This document shows, piece by piece, positions 8,302 through 18,100 of a stretch of 58,947 nucleotides of DNA. Position 1 is the first letter of the stretch. Each line of letters begins with the position of its first letter. Location of the stretch: NCBI GenBank assembly GCA_009692425.1, contig SHZF01000022.1, positions 1 to 58,947 on the forward strand. The letters run 5' to 3'. The stretch comes from Myxococcales bacterium (lineage in GTDB: Bacteria; Myxococcota_A; UBA9042). The notes beneath the pieces are model-generated. The model searched no databases and was not told the origin of the DNA. It saw only the letters and a list, made by a program, of their open reading frames with translations. The translations under genes and the position numbers were made by a program.

Positions 8302-9815
8302 ATGAACAAGCGCGGAGCGACCCCGCACACAGCGACCCCGGGGCCGCCGCAAGCTACGATCTCGGCAGCCCGGCGCGTCAGTTGATCGACGGCGTGTGGT
8401 GCGACGCCTACGCCGGCGGCCATGGGGACGTCGTGGATCCAGCCACCGAGGACATCGTGGCACGCGTGCCCTTTGGCGGCGCCACCGACGTGAACCGCGC
8501 CATCGCAGCCGCGGCGCACGCGCTGCCGGGCTGGCGGGCCCAGACGGCATACGAACGCGGCGCGGTCCTGCAGCGGGCGGCGGGACTGTTGCGCGAACGG
8601 GCCGAAAAGTTGGGGCGCGTCACGGTCTTGGAGAGTGGCAAACCGCTGGGCGATGCCACGCGCGAGTGGTTGGTCGCCGCAGATTTTTTCGAGTGGTACG
8701 CCGAGGAGGGCAAGCGCGCGTACGGCCATACGATTCCGTCGCGTTCGCCCAGCCGCCGCGTGCTCGTCCTGCACGAGCCGATCGGCGTGGTCGGCGTCAT
8801 CACGGCGTGGAACTTTCCCGCCTACAACCCGGCGCGGGCGGTCGCGGCGGCCTTGGGCGCAGGTTGTACGGTCGTACTGCGTCCGGCGGAACTGACACCG
8901 CTGTCTGCCATGGCGCTGGGTTGCGCGCTGCAAGATGCCGGCCTGCCGAAGGGGGTCTTGAACGTGGTCAACGGCGCCCCGGCAGAAATGGGCCAGGCGA
9001 TGCTCGACCACCCGGCGCTGCGCAAGATCAGCTTCACCGGCAGCACCGCGGTCGGCAAGCTGCTGATGGACGGTGCCTCGCGCACGCTCACACGCCTGTC
9101 GCTCGAACTGGGCGGCAATGCGCCGGTGTTGATCCTGCCCGACGTCGACATCGCCGCCGTCGCCAAGGCCGCCGTCGCCGCGCGCTTTCGCAACGCTGGC
9201 CAGGTCTGCGTGAGCCCGCAGCGTTTTTTCGTAGCGCGCGGCCAACTGGCACGTTTCGAGGAGGCGGTCATCGAGGGCGTACGCAAGCTCAAGGTTGGCT
9301 CTGGCTTCGATCCTGAGGTACGGGTGGGCCCGCTCGCCAGTGGGCGCCACCGTGAGCGCGTCGAGGGGCTCGTGCAACAGGCCACCCGCAGCGGCGCGAG
9401 CGTGCGCACGGGCGGGCGGCGGCCAGCGGAAAGCGCGCGCGGCTTCTTCCTGGAGCCGACCGTGCTGGGCGGTGTCCAAGAAGACATGGCCGTGTTCGCC
9501 GACGAGGTGTTCGGCCCGGTCCTGTGCATGACGGCGTTTGACCAACTCGACGACGCCATCGTGCGCGCCAACCGGACGCCGTACGGCCTCGCGGCATATG
9601 TGTTCACCAACGATCTGGCGGCCGCCATGTATGCCTACGAACGACTGGACTTTGGCATGATCGGCGTCAACGAGTGGACCCCGCAGGCCGTCGAGGCGCC
9701 GTTCGCGGGCCGCAAGGGCAGCGGCAGCGGCCACGAGGGTGGCCGCGAGGGCCTGTTCGACAACCTCGAGACGAAGCTGGTGAGCATCGGCGGCCTGACT
9801 GTGGGAGCGCGCTAG
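8298..9815 (+). CDS. NAD(P)-dependent aldehyde dehydrogenase
   Basis: A 505-residue aldehyde dehydrogenase. The ITAWNFPAYNP cofactor-binding segment, FTGSTAVG loop, catalytic Glu in LELGGNAP near residue 270 and nucleophilic Cys in NAGQVCVSPQ near residue 304 are all present. It oxidises an aldehyde to the acid. The arrangement aminotransferase-dehydrogenase-amine oxidase suggests a succinic-semialdehyde or aminoaldehyde substrate. The start is GTG 8298, which overlaps the aminotransferase stop as GTGA; the nearby ATG at 8302 is out of frame. The first 20 or so residues are an unusual hydrophilic extension. The stop TAG shares one base with the next GTG start. The family is certain; the substrate is inferred. 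Confidence 0.92.
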   Translation: MNEQARSDPAHSDPGAAASYDLGSPARQLIDGVWCDAYAGGHGDVVDPATEDIVARVPFGGATDVNRAIAAAAHALPGWRAQTAYERGAVLQRAAGLLRERAEKLGRVTVLESGKPLGDATREWLVAADFFEWYAEEGKRAYGHTIPSRSPSRRVLVLHEPIGVVGVITAWNFPAYNPARAVAAALGAGCTVVLRPAELTPLSAMALGCALQDAGLPKGVLNVVNGAPAEMGQAMLDHPALRKISFTGSTAVGKLLMDGASRTLTRLSLELGGNAPVLILPDVDIAAVAKAAVAARFRNAGQVCVSPQRFFVARGQLARFEEAVIEGVRKLKVGSGFDPEVRVGPLASGRHRERVEGLVQQATRSGASVRTGGRRPAESARGFFLEPTVLGGVQEDMAVFADEVFGPVLCMTAFDQLDDAIVRANRTPYGLAAYVFTNDLAAAMYAYERLDFGMIGVNEWTPQAVEAPFAGRKGSGSGHEGGREGLFDNLETKLVSIGGLTVGAR

Positions 9816-11185
9816 TGCTGGCCATCAACGGCACGTTCGACGACAACCGCTCGGTCTGGCTTGTTGGCGCTGCGGCCGACGCACCGGCACCTGCGCTCGC
9901 CCAGGACATCGCAGTGGACGTCGCCATCATCGGCGGCGGCTTTACCGGCGTGTCCACCGCGTACCAGATGAGCCGGCGCATGCCGCACCTGGGCATCGCG
10001 TTGCTCGAAGGCCGGCGGCTCGGCAACGGCGCCAGCGGACGCAGCGGCGGCATGATGCTGAACGGCATCACGGTGGCCGACGGCGACCTCGAGGACGAGG
10101 TCCGGGAACACGACCTGACGCACCGGGCCATGGACGCGATCGAGGCCCTGATCGCCGAACACGGGCTCAAGGTGCGGCTGCAGCGCGCCGGCAGTGTCAA
10201 GGTGTGTACGACGAACCGGGCTGCCGAAGAAGCCCACGCCCGGGTCGAAAAGCTGGCCGCGCTCGGCTTGCCCCTACGATTCCTGGCGCGCGGTAAACTG
10301 GATGGCTTGTTGCGTGCGCAGGGCGTGGCCGGCGCGGTGTTCGATGCCAGCGAAGGCGTGATGAATGGCGTGGACCTGATCCGCGCGCTGCGACCGCTGC
10401 TGGTGGCCCAAGGGGTCGCGATCCACGAAGCGACGCCGGTGCTGCAAGTGCGCGAGGGCAGGACGATCGAGTTGACGACGCCGGGCGGCACCGTGCGGGC
10501 CGGCGCCATCGTGCTGGCGACGAACGGCTACACGCCGCGGTTGGGGTACTTTCGCACGGGCCTGCTGCCCGTAATCAGCCACGCCATCGCGACCGACCCG
10601 CTGCCGCCCGAATTGCTGGCCAGCGCGTTCGGCAGCGCCACCGCATTTGCCGACGACAAGCCGCGGCTGGCCTATGCGAGCGTCGATGGCGACGGGCGGA
10701 TCGTGTTCGGCGGCGGCACCAACCACGCCTACGGGTACCAGTTTGGCAACCGCACGGCGTCAAACGTCAGCCTCAATGATGCGGCCGGCCGCGCGTTGTT
10801 GCGCTCCCTGCTTGCGTATTTCCCGGGCCTGGGTGACGTGACCGTACGCCATCGCTGGAGTGGACCCCTGGGACTGACGCTGGCGCGCCACTGCGCGATG
10901 GGCGTCCGAGGCAGCCACAACAACATCTACTATGCGCTCGGCTACAGCGGCCACGGCGTCGTGCTGGCCAACCTCGCTGGCAGCGTGCTGGCCGACCTGT
11001 ACCAGGGCAACCACGACCCGTGGCGGCCGTATGCCTTCTACAACTACCGGCCGCTCGGCATCCCGACGGAACCGCTGCGTTGGCTGGGCTACCATGCGTT
11101 CACGATGGCGACGGGCCACTCGCCGTGGAAGCGGTTGACGGCGCCGGTCCGGATGCCCCAGTTGGGGCGCGGCGGCGGCACATGA
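9815..11185 (+). CDS. FAD-dependent amine oxidoreductase (DAO fold, PuuB-like)
   Basis: A 456-residue FAD oxidoreductase of the DAO/glycine-oxidase fold. The dinucleotide motif VDVAIIGGGFTG begins near residue 31 and is followed by GNGASGRSGGM, characteristic of the group that includes gamma-glutamylputrescine oxidase. The C-terminal FAD contact is GYSGHGVVLAN. Such enzymes oxidise a primary or secondary amine C-N bond, giving an aldehyde and releasing amine or ammonia. The dehydrogenase just upstream would remove the aldehyde. The open frame extends back to 9674 in the dehydrogenase gene, but GTG 9815, sharing one base with the upstream stop, is the sensible start. The end overlaps the next ATG by 4 nt. 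D-amino acid or sarcosine-like substrates are alternatives. Confidence 0.85.
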   Translation: MLAINGTFDDNRSVWLVGAAADAPAPALAQDIAVDVAIIGGGFTGVSTAYQMSRRMPHLGIALLEGRRLGNGASGRSGGMMLNGITVADGDLEDEVREHDLTHRAMDAIEALIAEHGLKVRLQRAGSVKVCTTNRAAEEAHARVEKLAALGLPLRFLARGKLDGLLRAQGVAGAVFDASEGVMNGVDLIRALRPLLVAQGVAIHEATPVLQVREGRTIELTTPGGTVRAGAIVLATNGYTPRLGYFRTGLLPVISHAIATDPLPPELLASAFGSATAFADDKPRLAYASVDGDGRIVFGGGTNHAYGYQFGNRTASNVSLNDAAGRALLRSLLAYFPGLGDVTVRHRWSGPLGLTLARHCAMGVRGSHNNIYYALGYSGHGVVLANLAGSVLADLYQGNHDPWRPYAFYNYRPLGIPTEPLRWLGYHAFTMATGHSPWKRLTAPVRMPQLGRGGGT

Positions 11186-12072
11186 GAATCGTCCAGGTCT
11201 GCCTTGCCGACGACCCCCTGCTGGTCGGCATGCACGCGCTAATGGAGCGCACGTTCGTGGGCCACGAGAACGAACCGTTGGCGGTGACCCAGGCAGAACT
11301 GCGCGACCATCCTGGCCGGCACCTCGTGTTCGTGGCGGTCGATGAAACGACCGGCGCCGTGGTGGGCTATGCGACTGGCGCCATCCTGCCCCTGCTGGGC
11401 CCGGGCGGCGCACCCCTGCTGGGCCCGGGCGGCGCCGCGGGCGAGGCCTTCGTGTGCGGTTGCTACCTCGACCGCGACCCTGGCTACGGTGGCCACAAGC
11501 TCGGCGAGCGGTTGTTTCAGGCGCGGCTGGAGGCGGCGGGGCAGCAAGCGGTCCGTCAGGGCGTCGACCTGGTTGGCTACCTGGCGGAGTGTTCGACGAA
11601 GGAAGGGTTTTTCAACCGCATCGGTGCCCGCCGGCTGTACGTTCGGACCGGCCCGCAGCACTACGCGGAGTTGCCGTACTACCAGCCGCCGATGGTGTGG
11701 GACGCGCACGGCCGCGGCATCAACAAGACACCCGCGGGCGACCAACCGTTTGCCTGGCACGGGGCGCCGGAGCATCTGATGTTTGCGGCGCTGGCCGCTG
11801 CCGAAGTCCCGCAGACCCTGCCGGCGGCGAGGCTGCTGCAGATGGTGCACGGCATGTTCGCGTACAACTCGCGCGACAATGGGTTCCTGACCGATGGCAC
11901 GCCGGAATCGCTGGACCGGCTGAACCGGACGGTCGATGCGTTCGAGGCCGAACTGGCGGCGTTCTTGGCAAGGGCCGAAGATGGCTGCGTCCACCTGCTG
12001 GCCCAGGCGGAGCGCGCAGAGTTGCGGGCCAGCGGCGTCGACGTTCGGGACCATCCTGGCAAGGGGGCGTAG
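11182..12072 (+). CDS. GNAT-like acyltransferase, third in the operon
   Basis: A 296-residue protein. Its first 170 residues look like a GNAT domain: an N-terminal strand with LMERTF, a central FVAVDETTGAVVGYATG strand pair, and the acyl-CoA loop region DPGYGGHKLGERLF. The C-terminal 120 residues are helical and unassigned. Within the GNAT domain a perfect 8-residue duplication (LLGPGGAP then LLGPGGAA) interrupts the fold, matching a 24-bp DNA tandem repeat. ATG 11182 overlaps the oxidase stop by 4 nt, so it is translationally coupled to the amine-oxidation genes. It is not obviously related to the GNAT pair upstream. An acyl-transfer role on the pathway amine is inference. Confidence 0.65.
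   Translation: MRIVQVCLADDPLLVGMHALMERTFVGHENEPLAVTQAELRDHPGRHLVFVAVDETTGAVVGYATGAILPLLGPGGAPLLGPGGAAGEAFVCGCYLDRDPGYGGHKLGERLFQARLEAAGQQAVRQGVDLVGYLAECSTKEGFFNRIGARRLYVRTGPQHYAELPYYQPPMVWDAHGRGINKTPAGDQPFAWHGAPEHLMFAALAAAEVPQTLPAARLLQMVHGMFAYNSRDNGFLTDGTPESLDRLNRTVDAFEAELAAFLARAEDGCVHLLAQAERAELRASGVDVRDHPGKGA
11389..11436 (+). repeat. 24-bp in-frame tandem duplication
   Basis: Two copies of a 24-bp unit (CCCCTGCTGGGCCCGGGCGG followed by CGCM) stand head to tail at 11389-11412 and 11413-11436, differing only at the last base. They encode LLGPGGA(P/A) twice inside the third GNAT-like gene without breaking the frame. Confidence 0.85.
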
Positions 12073-12078
12073 ACGCCG

Positions 12079-12102
12079 CATCAAAGACTCCATCAAAGAC
12101 TC
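12079..12102 (+). repeat. 12-bp perfect tandem repeat
   Basis: CATCAAAGACTC occurs twice without interruption in the short gap between the GNAT-like gene and trmB. It contains no evident start, terminator or operator. Confidence 0.8.
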
Positions 12103-12150
12103 CGCCGCGCATTGTCCGGTCCGACGCACCGCGTTATCCTGCGCGCCCCG

Positions 12151-12930
12151 ATGGCGCAAAAGCCCTTCCACGTCCCCGTTCCCCTGCCCGCCCCCGACGC
12201 TGCGGAAGACCCCCGCGACTGGTTGCGCAAGCGGGCCCTCATCGGCGGCGACCTCGACCAGCGCCGGGCGCACGGCAAGCCGAGCGGCGTCCAGGGCCGC
12301 TGGGTGCTCGACCCCGTGTTCCGGCCCGCCGACGAAGCGACCCTCCGGGCGCACTGCGACCCGACGGACCCGCGGCCCTTGGTGATCGAAATCGGCTTCC
12401 AGTTCGGGCGGTTCGCCACACCCTACTGCCTGTTGCACCCGCACGTCCGCTTTGTCGGCTTTGAGGTCCGCCGCAAGTTCTGCCAGGACGCCTCGGCACG
12501 GCTGGAGCAGTTCGGCGTCACCAATGCGTGGCTGGCGTTGGTCGATGCCCGCGCGCTGCTCTCCGAGGTCGTGGCGCCCGCGTCGGTCGCGGAGCTTTTC
12601 GTGTTTTTTCCCGACCCGTGGTGGAAGCGCGACCAAGCCAAAAAACGCCTGCTGTCTGCCGAATTCGTCAGTGAGGCCGCGCTGCTCATCCGGCTCGGGG
12701 GCCGCCTGCTGCTCAAGACCGACGTGCCCGGCTACGCCGACTGGGCCGAAGCCGTGCTGCGTGGCGAGCCGGCCTTCGACGTGCGCCGCCTTGCCGACCC
12801 AAGTGCCGGCCTGCCGCCGACCCTGCGCGAGGGCCGCTGCCTGCGTTTCGGCACGCCGACCTTTGCCATCGAGGCCCGCCGCCGGCCGTGTGCCGACACG
12901 ATGCCCGCCGACCTCCTTCCCGCTGCCTGA
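12151..12930 (+). CDS. trmB: tRNA (guanine-N7-)-methyltransferase
   Basis: A 259-residue SAM-dependent methyltransferase of the TrmB family, which methylates N7 of G46 in the tRNA variable loop. The SAM-binding motif VIEIGFQFGRFA (usually EIGFGxG), the acidic ribose contact VGFEVRRKF, and the signature FVFFPDPWWKRDQAKKRL, which carries the catalytic Asp and tRNA contacts, are all visible. A non-ATG start at 12112 would add 13 residues; ATG 12151 is preferred. The length is slightly above usual because of an N-terminal extension of about 55 residues before the SAM domain. It is followed 24 bp later by the membrane Fe-S gene and may be co-transcribed with it. Confidence 0.93.
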   Translation: MAQKPFHVPVPLPAPDAAEDPRDWLRKRALIGGDLDQRRAHGKPSGVQGRWVLDPVFRPADEATLRAHCDPTDPRPLVIEIGFQFGRFATPYCLLHPHVRFVGFEVRRKFCQDASARLEQFGVTNAWLALVDARALLSEVVAPASVAELFVFFPDPWWKRDQAKKRLLSAEFVSEAALLIRLGGRLLLKTDVPGYADWAEAVLRGEPAFDVRRLADPSAGLPPTLREGRCLRFGTPTFAIEARRRPCADTMPADLLPAA

Positions 12931-12954
12931 AGCGACCTGACCGGAGCCGCCACC

Positions 12955-15039
12955 ATGCCGACCTACGACCACCGCGCCCCTCTCGTCGCCGTCATGCTGC
13001 TCGTCGCGTTGGGCCTGTTCGGCCGCACGATGTGGCGGCGCTTTGCTGTGCTCCGCAGCGCTCGCCCCGAGACGCGCTGGGATCTCGTGGCGACGCGCGC
13101 CAAGGCCCTGCTGACCATCGGCCTCGGCCAGCAGAAGATGTTCAAGGAGCCGGCGTCGGGCCTGCTGCACGCATTCACGTTCTGGGGCTTCTGCGTTCTC
13201 GGCCTGCGCACCGTGCAGTTGTTCGTCCACGGCTTCGCGCCGGACTTCGCCCTGCCCGCGCTGGTGCAAAGGCCGTACGATGCCGTGGTCGATGTCACCG
13301 AAGTCGTCGTACTGGCGGCGATCCTCGGCTTCTTCTGGCGCCGCCTCGTCGTCAAGCCCACGCGCATCGCGTATTCGGGGGAGGCGCTGCTCATCCTGGG
13401 CTTCATCGGCGGCCTGATGGTGACAGACCTGTGGTACGCCGCCGCTCACTTCGGCGCTCGCCACCTGGCCAATGATGCCGCGGCCTTGCACCACCTCGCC
13501 GCCGCGCCGTTCGCCAACCTGCTGGCAGGCACGCTGCTGGCCGCGGGTTTCGATGCGGCGACGCTGCAACTGCAGGCCGAGGCCAACTATTTCGTGCACC
13601 TGGCGATCATCCTGACGTTCCTGAACTTGCTGCCGATGTCGAAGCACTTCCACGTCATCACGTCGCTGCCCAACGTGTTCCTGTCGCGGCTGGAGCCCAA
13701 GGGCGCGCTGGCGTTGGTGACCGACCTCGAAGCCAGGCTGGAGAAAGAGGAATCTCTCGGGCTGGCCCAGGCCGAAGACCTGAACTGGAAGCAGGTGCTC
13801 GACCTCTACACGTGCACGGAATGCGGCCGCTGCGAGGTGAACTGTCCGGCGTGGCAATCTGGCAAGCCATTGAATCCAAAGATGATCATCCTCGATTTGC
13901 GCGATCACGTGTACGCGCAGTCGGCGGTCGCAAAGGTGGCATCGAGCGGAGGCGTCTCCGCAGAAGCGGCGGGCGCGGGCGAAAAGTCGCTGCCGCCGCT
14001 GATCGCCGGCCTGAACCCCGACGCGATCTGGGCCTGCACCACGTGCCGGTCGTGCAGCGAGCAGTGCCCGGTGATGATCGAACACATCGACAAGATTCTC
14101 GACGTGCGGCGCCACCTCGTGATGACGCGCAACGAGTTCAGCAAGGAGGTGGCGACCACGTTGAAAAACCTGGAGAACAAGTCGAATCCGTGGGGCATGG
14201 CGGCCAACAAGCGCGCCGACTGGATGAAGGGGCTCGCCATCCCGACGCTCGCCGAGTCGCCCAACCCGGAGTGGCTGTACTTCGTCGGCTGCGCGGGCAG
14301 CTTCGACGACCGCGCAAAGCAGGTGACGCTCGCCGTGGTCAAGGTGCTCCAGGCCGCGGGCGTGCCATTCGCAGTGATGGGCAAGAAGGAGAAATGCTCG
14401 GGCGACCCGGCGCGGCGCATTGGCCACGAGTACCTGTTCCAAGAGCAGGCAAAAGAGAACATCGCGACCATGCAAGACGGTGGCGTGCGCAAGGTCATCG
14501 CTTCGTGCCCGCACTGCTTCAACACAATCAAGAACGAGTACCCGCAACTCGGTGGCAAGTTTGAGGTCGTGCACCACAGCGACGTCATCGGCCGGCTGCT
14601 GGCCGAGGGCAGGCTGACGCTGCAGCAAGGAGCCGCGTTGCGCGTCGTCTACCACGACTCGTGCTACCTGGGTCGCCACAACGACATGTACGAGCAGCCG
14701 CGCGAAACGCTGGCGCGCGTGCCGGGTGTGCAGTTGGTCGAGGTCGAGCGCTCGCGCAAGCTGGGCATGTGCTGCGGCGCGGGCGGGGCGCGGATGTTCA
14801 TGGAAGAGAAGATGGGCACGCGCATCAATGACTTGCGCGTCGGTCAGTTGATGGAGGCGCAGCCGCAGGTGGTCGCGGTCGCGTGCCCATTCTGCCTGAC
14901 GATGGTCCAGGACGGCATCAAGGGCAAGGACCTGCAGGACTCCGTCCAGGCGCGCGATCTGGCCGAGATCGTCGCAGATGCGCTGCAGGCCCCGGTGGCG
15001 CCGAGCCCGGAATCTGGCGCAAACGCGAATCCGGGGTAG
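12955..15039 (+). CDS. Membrane-bound Fe-S oxidoreductase (HdrD/GlpC-like, ETF-associated type)
   Basis: A 694-residue protein. Residues 1-245 hold about five or six membrane helices, resembling the nitrate-reductase-gamma-like anchor of this family. Two [4Fe-4S] motifs follow: CTECGRCEVNCPAW near residue 288 and CTTCRSCSEQCPVM near 362. Two CCG-type cysteine domains come after, including CPHCFNTIKNEYP, YHDSCYLGRHNDMY, CCGAGGARMF and CPFCLTMVQDG. Proteins of this layout pass electrons between soluble donors, such as an electron-transferring flavoprotein, and the quinone pool. GGAG about 9 bp before the ATG supports the start. No etfAB lies in this window, so the partner is unknown. The C-terminal 15 residues are low-complexity. 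Confidence 0.88.
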   Translation: MPTYDHRAPLVAVMLLVALGLFGRTMWRRFAVLRSARPETRWDLVATRAKALLTIGLGQQKMFKEPASGLLHAFTFWGFCVLGLRTVQLFVHGFAPDFALPALVQRPYDAVVDVTEVVVLAAILGFFWRRLVVKPTRIAYSGEALLILGFIGGLMVTDLWYAAAHFGARHLANDAAALHHLAAAPFANLLAGTLLAAGFDAATLQLQAEANYFVHLAIILTFLNLLPMSKHFHVITSLPNVFLSRLEPKGALALVTDLEARLEKEESLGLAQAEDLNWKQVLDLYTCTECGRCEVNCPAWQSGKPLNPKMIILDLRDHVYAQSAVAKVASSGGVSAEAAGAGEKSLPPLIAGLNPDAIWACTTCRSCSEQCPVMIEHIDKILDVRRHLVMTRNEFSKEVATTLKNLENKSNPWGMAANKRADWMKGLAIPTLAESPNPEWLYFVGCAGSFDDRAKQVTLAVVKVLQAAGVPFAVMGKKEKCSGDPARRIGHEYLFQEQAKENIATMQDGGVRKVIASCPHCFNTIKNEYPQLGGKFEVVHHSDVIGRLLAEGRLTLQQGAALRVVYHDSCYLGRHNDMYEQPRETLARVPGVQLVEVERSRKLGMCCGAGGARMFMEEKMGTRINDLRVGQLMEAQPQVVAVACPFCLTMVQDGIKGKDLQDSVQARDLAEIVADALQAPVAPSPESGANANPG

Positions 15040-15075
15040 CGTGGCGCGTTCTGCAAGGCCGTGCGTGCGATCCTT

Positions 15076-15116
15076 GGGCGGGAACGGGCGACGGTCGGGC
15101 GGGAACAGGCGACGGC
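15076..15116 (+). repeat. 20/21-bp imperfect tandem repeat before the AsmA-GT51 gene
   Basis: GGGCGGGAACGGGCGACGGT plus C (15076-15096) is followed directly by a second copy (15097-15116) with one substitution and one deleted base. It lies 20-60 bp before the preferred ATG at 15136 and could affect leader folding. Confidence 0.7.
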
Positions 15117-15135
15117 GCGCCGGGGTTTTTGGAAC

Positions 15136-18100
15136 ATGACAGGCAACGGCAGCAAAAGCGGCGGGTTCACTCCCAAGGCACCCGTGCGGCGCGGCGAACC
15201 GCCCGGCCGACCGTGGGGCTGGTACACGCTGGGCGCCCTCGTCGTGGTGCTGGGGGGCGGCGTCGGCGTCGCCACGCTCATGGCGGGCTCGATCGTGCGC
15301 AGCAAGCTCGATCTGGTGGCGAAGGAAGCTGGGCTCGTCGCAGAACTGCAGGACGTCACGGTGCGACCCTGGGGCCGCGCGCGGCTGGCGGGGCTGAAGT
15401 TGAAGCGGCCTGACGGCAGCGCCGTGCTGGCGGCCGATGAGATCGACGCGCAGTTTTCGCCGTGGAAGGCGGCGCTCGGGCGGCGGCGGCCCGAGGCGGC
15501 GACGGTGCGCGGGCTGCACGCGGAACTGGTGCTGCTAGATGGCAAACCCAAGGAACTGCTGGATTTGTATCGGGCGGTGCGGACGGTGTTTCCGAAAAGG
15601 GCGCCGACGGCCGACGACGACGATGCACAGAAGGTCGGCAGCGGCGCGCTCACGCTCGAAGGCGGCAGCGTGTTGGTGCGCGCGCTCGGCAAGGGCGCCC
15701 AGTTCTTGCCCAAGGGCCTGAACGTGCGCGACATCACGGTCAAGGTCGATCTCGCCAATGGGGTTGGCGACGTCGGCGCCCTGGTCGAAGGCGCCGTGAC
15801 GTCGAAGCTAGCGGCGCGGCTCGTGCCGCAAGACGACGGACCCCCGCGGCTGGAGGCGCGCTTCGAACCCGAGTTCCGGCTCACGTTTCCGGCCGATGCG
15901 GGGCTGCCGCTCGGCATCGACGCGCTCGCGATCGGCGGCTTCGGGCTGGACGCGACGGGCCAGGGCGGCATGGAGGACATCGCGCTGCGCCACGGCACCA
16001 CCGACGTCCTGAGCGTCAAGCGCGTGCGCCCAGCGCCGGGAGGATTGGGGCTGCGCGCCGAAGAAATCGCCTTTGCCGTTCCCGATCCGCGTGCGCGCGA
16101 CATGCTTACGCCGGGTCCCGCCAGACCCACCAAGCCGGCCAAGCCCGCTCAGCCCAAGCCCGACGCCGCGGCGAACGCGAAACCGCCGTCGGGGCAGCCC
16201 GTGCCCCCAGTCCAGGCCAAGGAAGCCGGCGCGCGCATCTGGGCGGGCACGGTCGCGCACATCACGGTGGGTGTCGAAGCCAACGAGAAGGCGGAGTTGA
16301 CCCTCGTGGCCCGGCTGGAAAACCTGCGGGTCGCTCTGCCCGGCACGCCGGCGCCGGGTGCGGTGCTGCTGTCGCCTGCCGCCGGACCGCCGCGCGCGGG
16401 GGGTGCCGGAACCGCTGTCGCGCTGCCACCCACTGCGTTGGGCGTCGCCGCCATCGAACGCATCGAACTGCGCACCGACCGCCTGCCGGGCGGCGAGCGG
16501 CCGCTGGACGCGCTCACGCTGCTCAAGATTGAAGGCCCGACGCTCGATGTGCCGTGGCGCGAAGACGCCGTGACCGCGTTGCCGGGGGGCCGCCTGTTGT
16601 GGGGCGCCATCCTGGCTGCCGAGGTCGCCAAACTGCGCCAGCAAGCCGCCGAAGAAGTCGACGACGAGGGCGTCGAAGACCCGAACTTGCCACCCGAAGC
16701 GCGCCGCAAGAAGGTCGAGGAGCGCATGCAGCAGAAACTGCAGGCCGCCGGCCTCTCCCAGCCGGCCGTCCGCCCGGGCAAGGCAGGCAAGGGCAAGGGC
16801 GCCAAGGCTGGCGCCGGCAAGTCCGCAGACCCGCAGGGCGCCGCCGCGAAACCGGCCCTCGCGAACGGAGACGACCGCAAGGCGCCCGGCGCGGCGTCGC
16901 GCTCGGCGGTGGCGGCCTACGTCAAACCGCTGCGGGACCTGCAAGAAGGCCTCGTCGGCGTCGGCGCCGCGGTGCAGCACGCGATCGACCGCGCCAACGC
17001 GCTGCCACGCCTCAAGGTCGAGGTGGTGGGCGGCCGCATCGGCCTGCAGAAGGCCGGGGCCGAAAAGCCGTTTGGCGGGCTGATGAACCTGACCGTCCAG
17101 GGCACCGCCGTGCTGGGCGACGGCACGCGCGGCCTGCTGGTCGGCCTGCAACCGTTTGACGAGGAGCGCGTGTGGGGCGACGTCAAGCTCGATGTCGTGA
17201 CGGGGCCGGGCACGCAGTTGCAGCGCGCGAAACTGTCGATTGACGGCAGCTCGTTCGCGCAGGTGCTGCGCATCGTGAGTTCGAACGTGACCGTGGCCGC
17301 CGACTCCGAGTTCGCGGCCCACCTCGAACTGCGCCTGCCCGAAGGCCGTCTCGAAGTGACCGGCGACTACCTCGTGAAGAAGGTCGGCTTCGACTGGTGG
17401 CGGCTGGCACCCAAGCCGGTCGACATCGCGGAACTGCACGGCAAGGTGTTGGCGAGCGCGAGCAGCGACAAGCACGACCTGCGCGTGGAGTTTCCCGACC
17501 TGACGCTGGGCGCGGCGAAGCTCGTCGTGGTGGCCGAGGCGACGGACCTCGCCGGAAAACACCCGACCGTGCACGTCCGCGCCGAGATGCCGACGCAAGA
17601 CTGCGGGGCGGCGCTGACGGCGATTCCGCCGGGGCTCATCACGACGATCGGCAGCGTGCAGGCCACCGGCGAGTTCCGTTGGCTGGTCGATCTCACGGTG
17701 CCGCTGCTCAACGTCTACAAGGCCGGGCTCGATCTCGAACTGGACGACGCCGCGTGCGAGGTGGCGGCCTTCACGGGCCTTGACGTGGGCGAACTGGCCA
17801 AGGATTTCGTACGGCCCGTCAACGAGAACGGCGTGGTGCTCGAAGACGTGCTGGTCGGGCCCACGTCTGACGCGTGGGTGCCCCTCGCCGACCTGCCGCC
17901 GTGGACGCCGTGGGCGATGATCGCGACCGAAGATGGCGCCTTCTACAAGCACCGCGGCCTGCGCCCGGGCCTGCTGCTGCGCGCGATCCGGCTCGACCTC
18001 GACTACGGCCGCTTCGTGTACGGTGGGTCCACCATCACGCAGCAGCTGGTCAAGAACGTGTGGCTGACGCGGGCCAAGCACCTGAGCCGCAAGTTTGAGG

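Noticed and set aside
11239-15519. 1426-codon minus-strand open frame opposite the GNAT-like, trmB and Fe-S genes
   Set aside because: It spans three well-recognised plus-strand genes and has Arg/Gln/His-rich composition typical of high-GC shadow frames; no domain seen.
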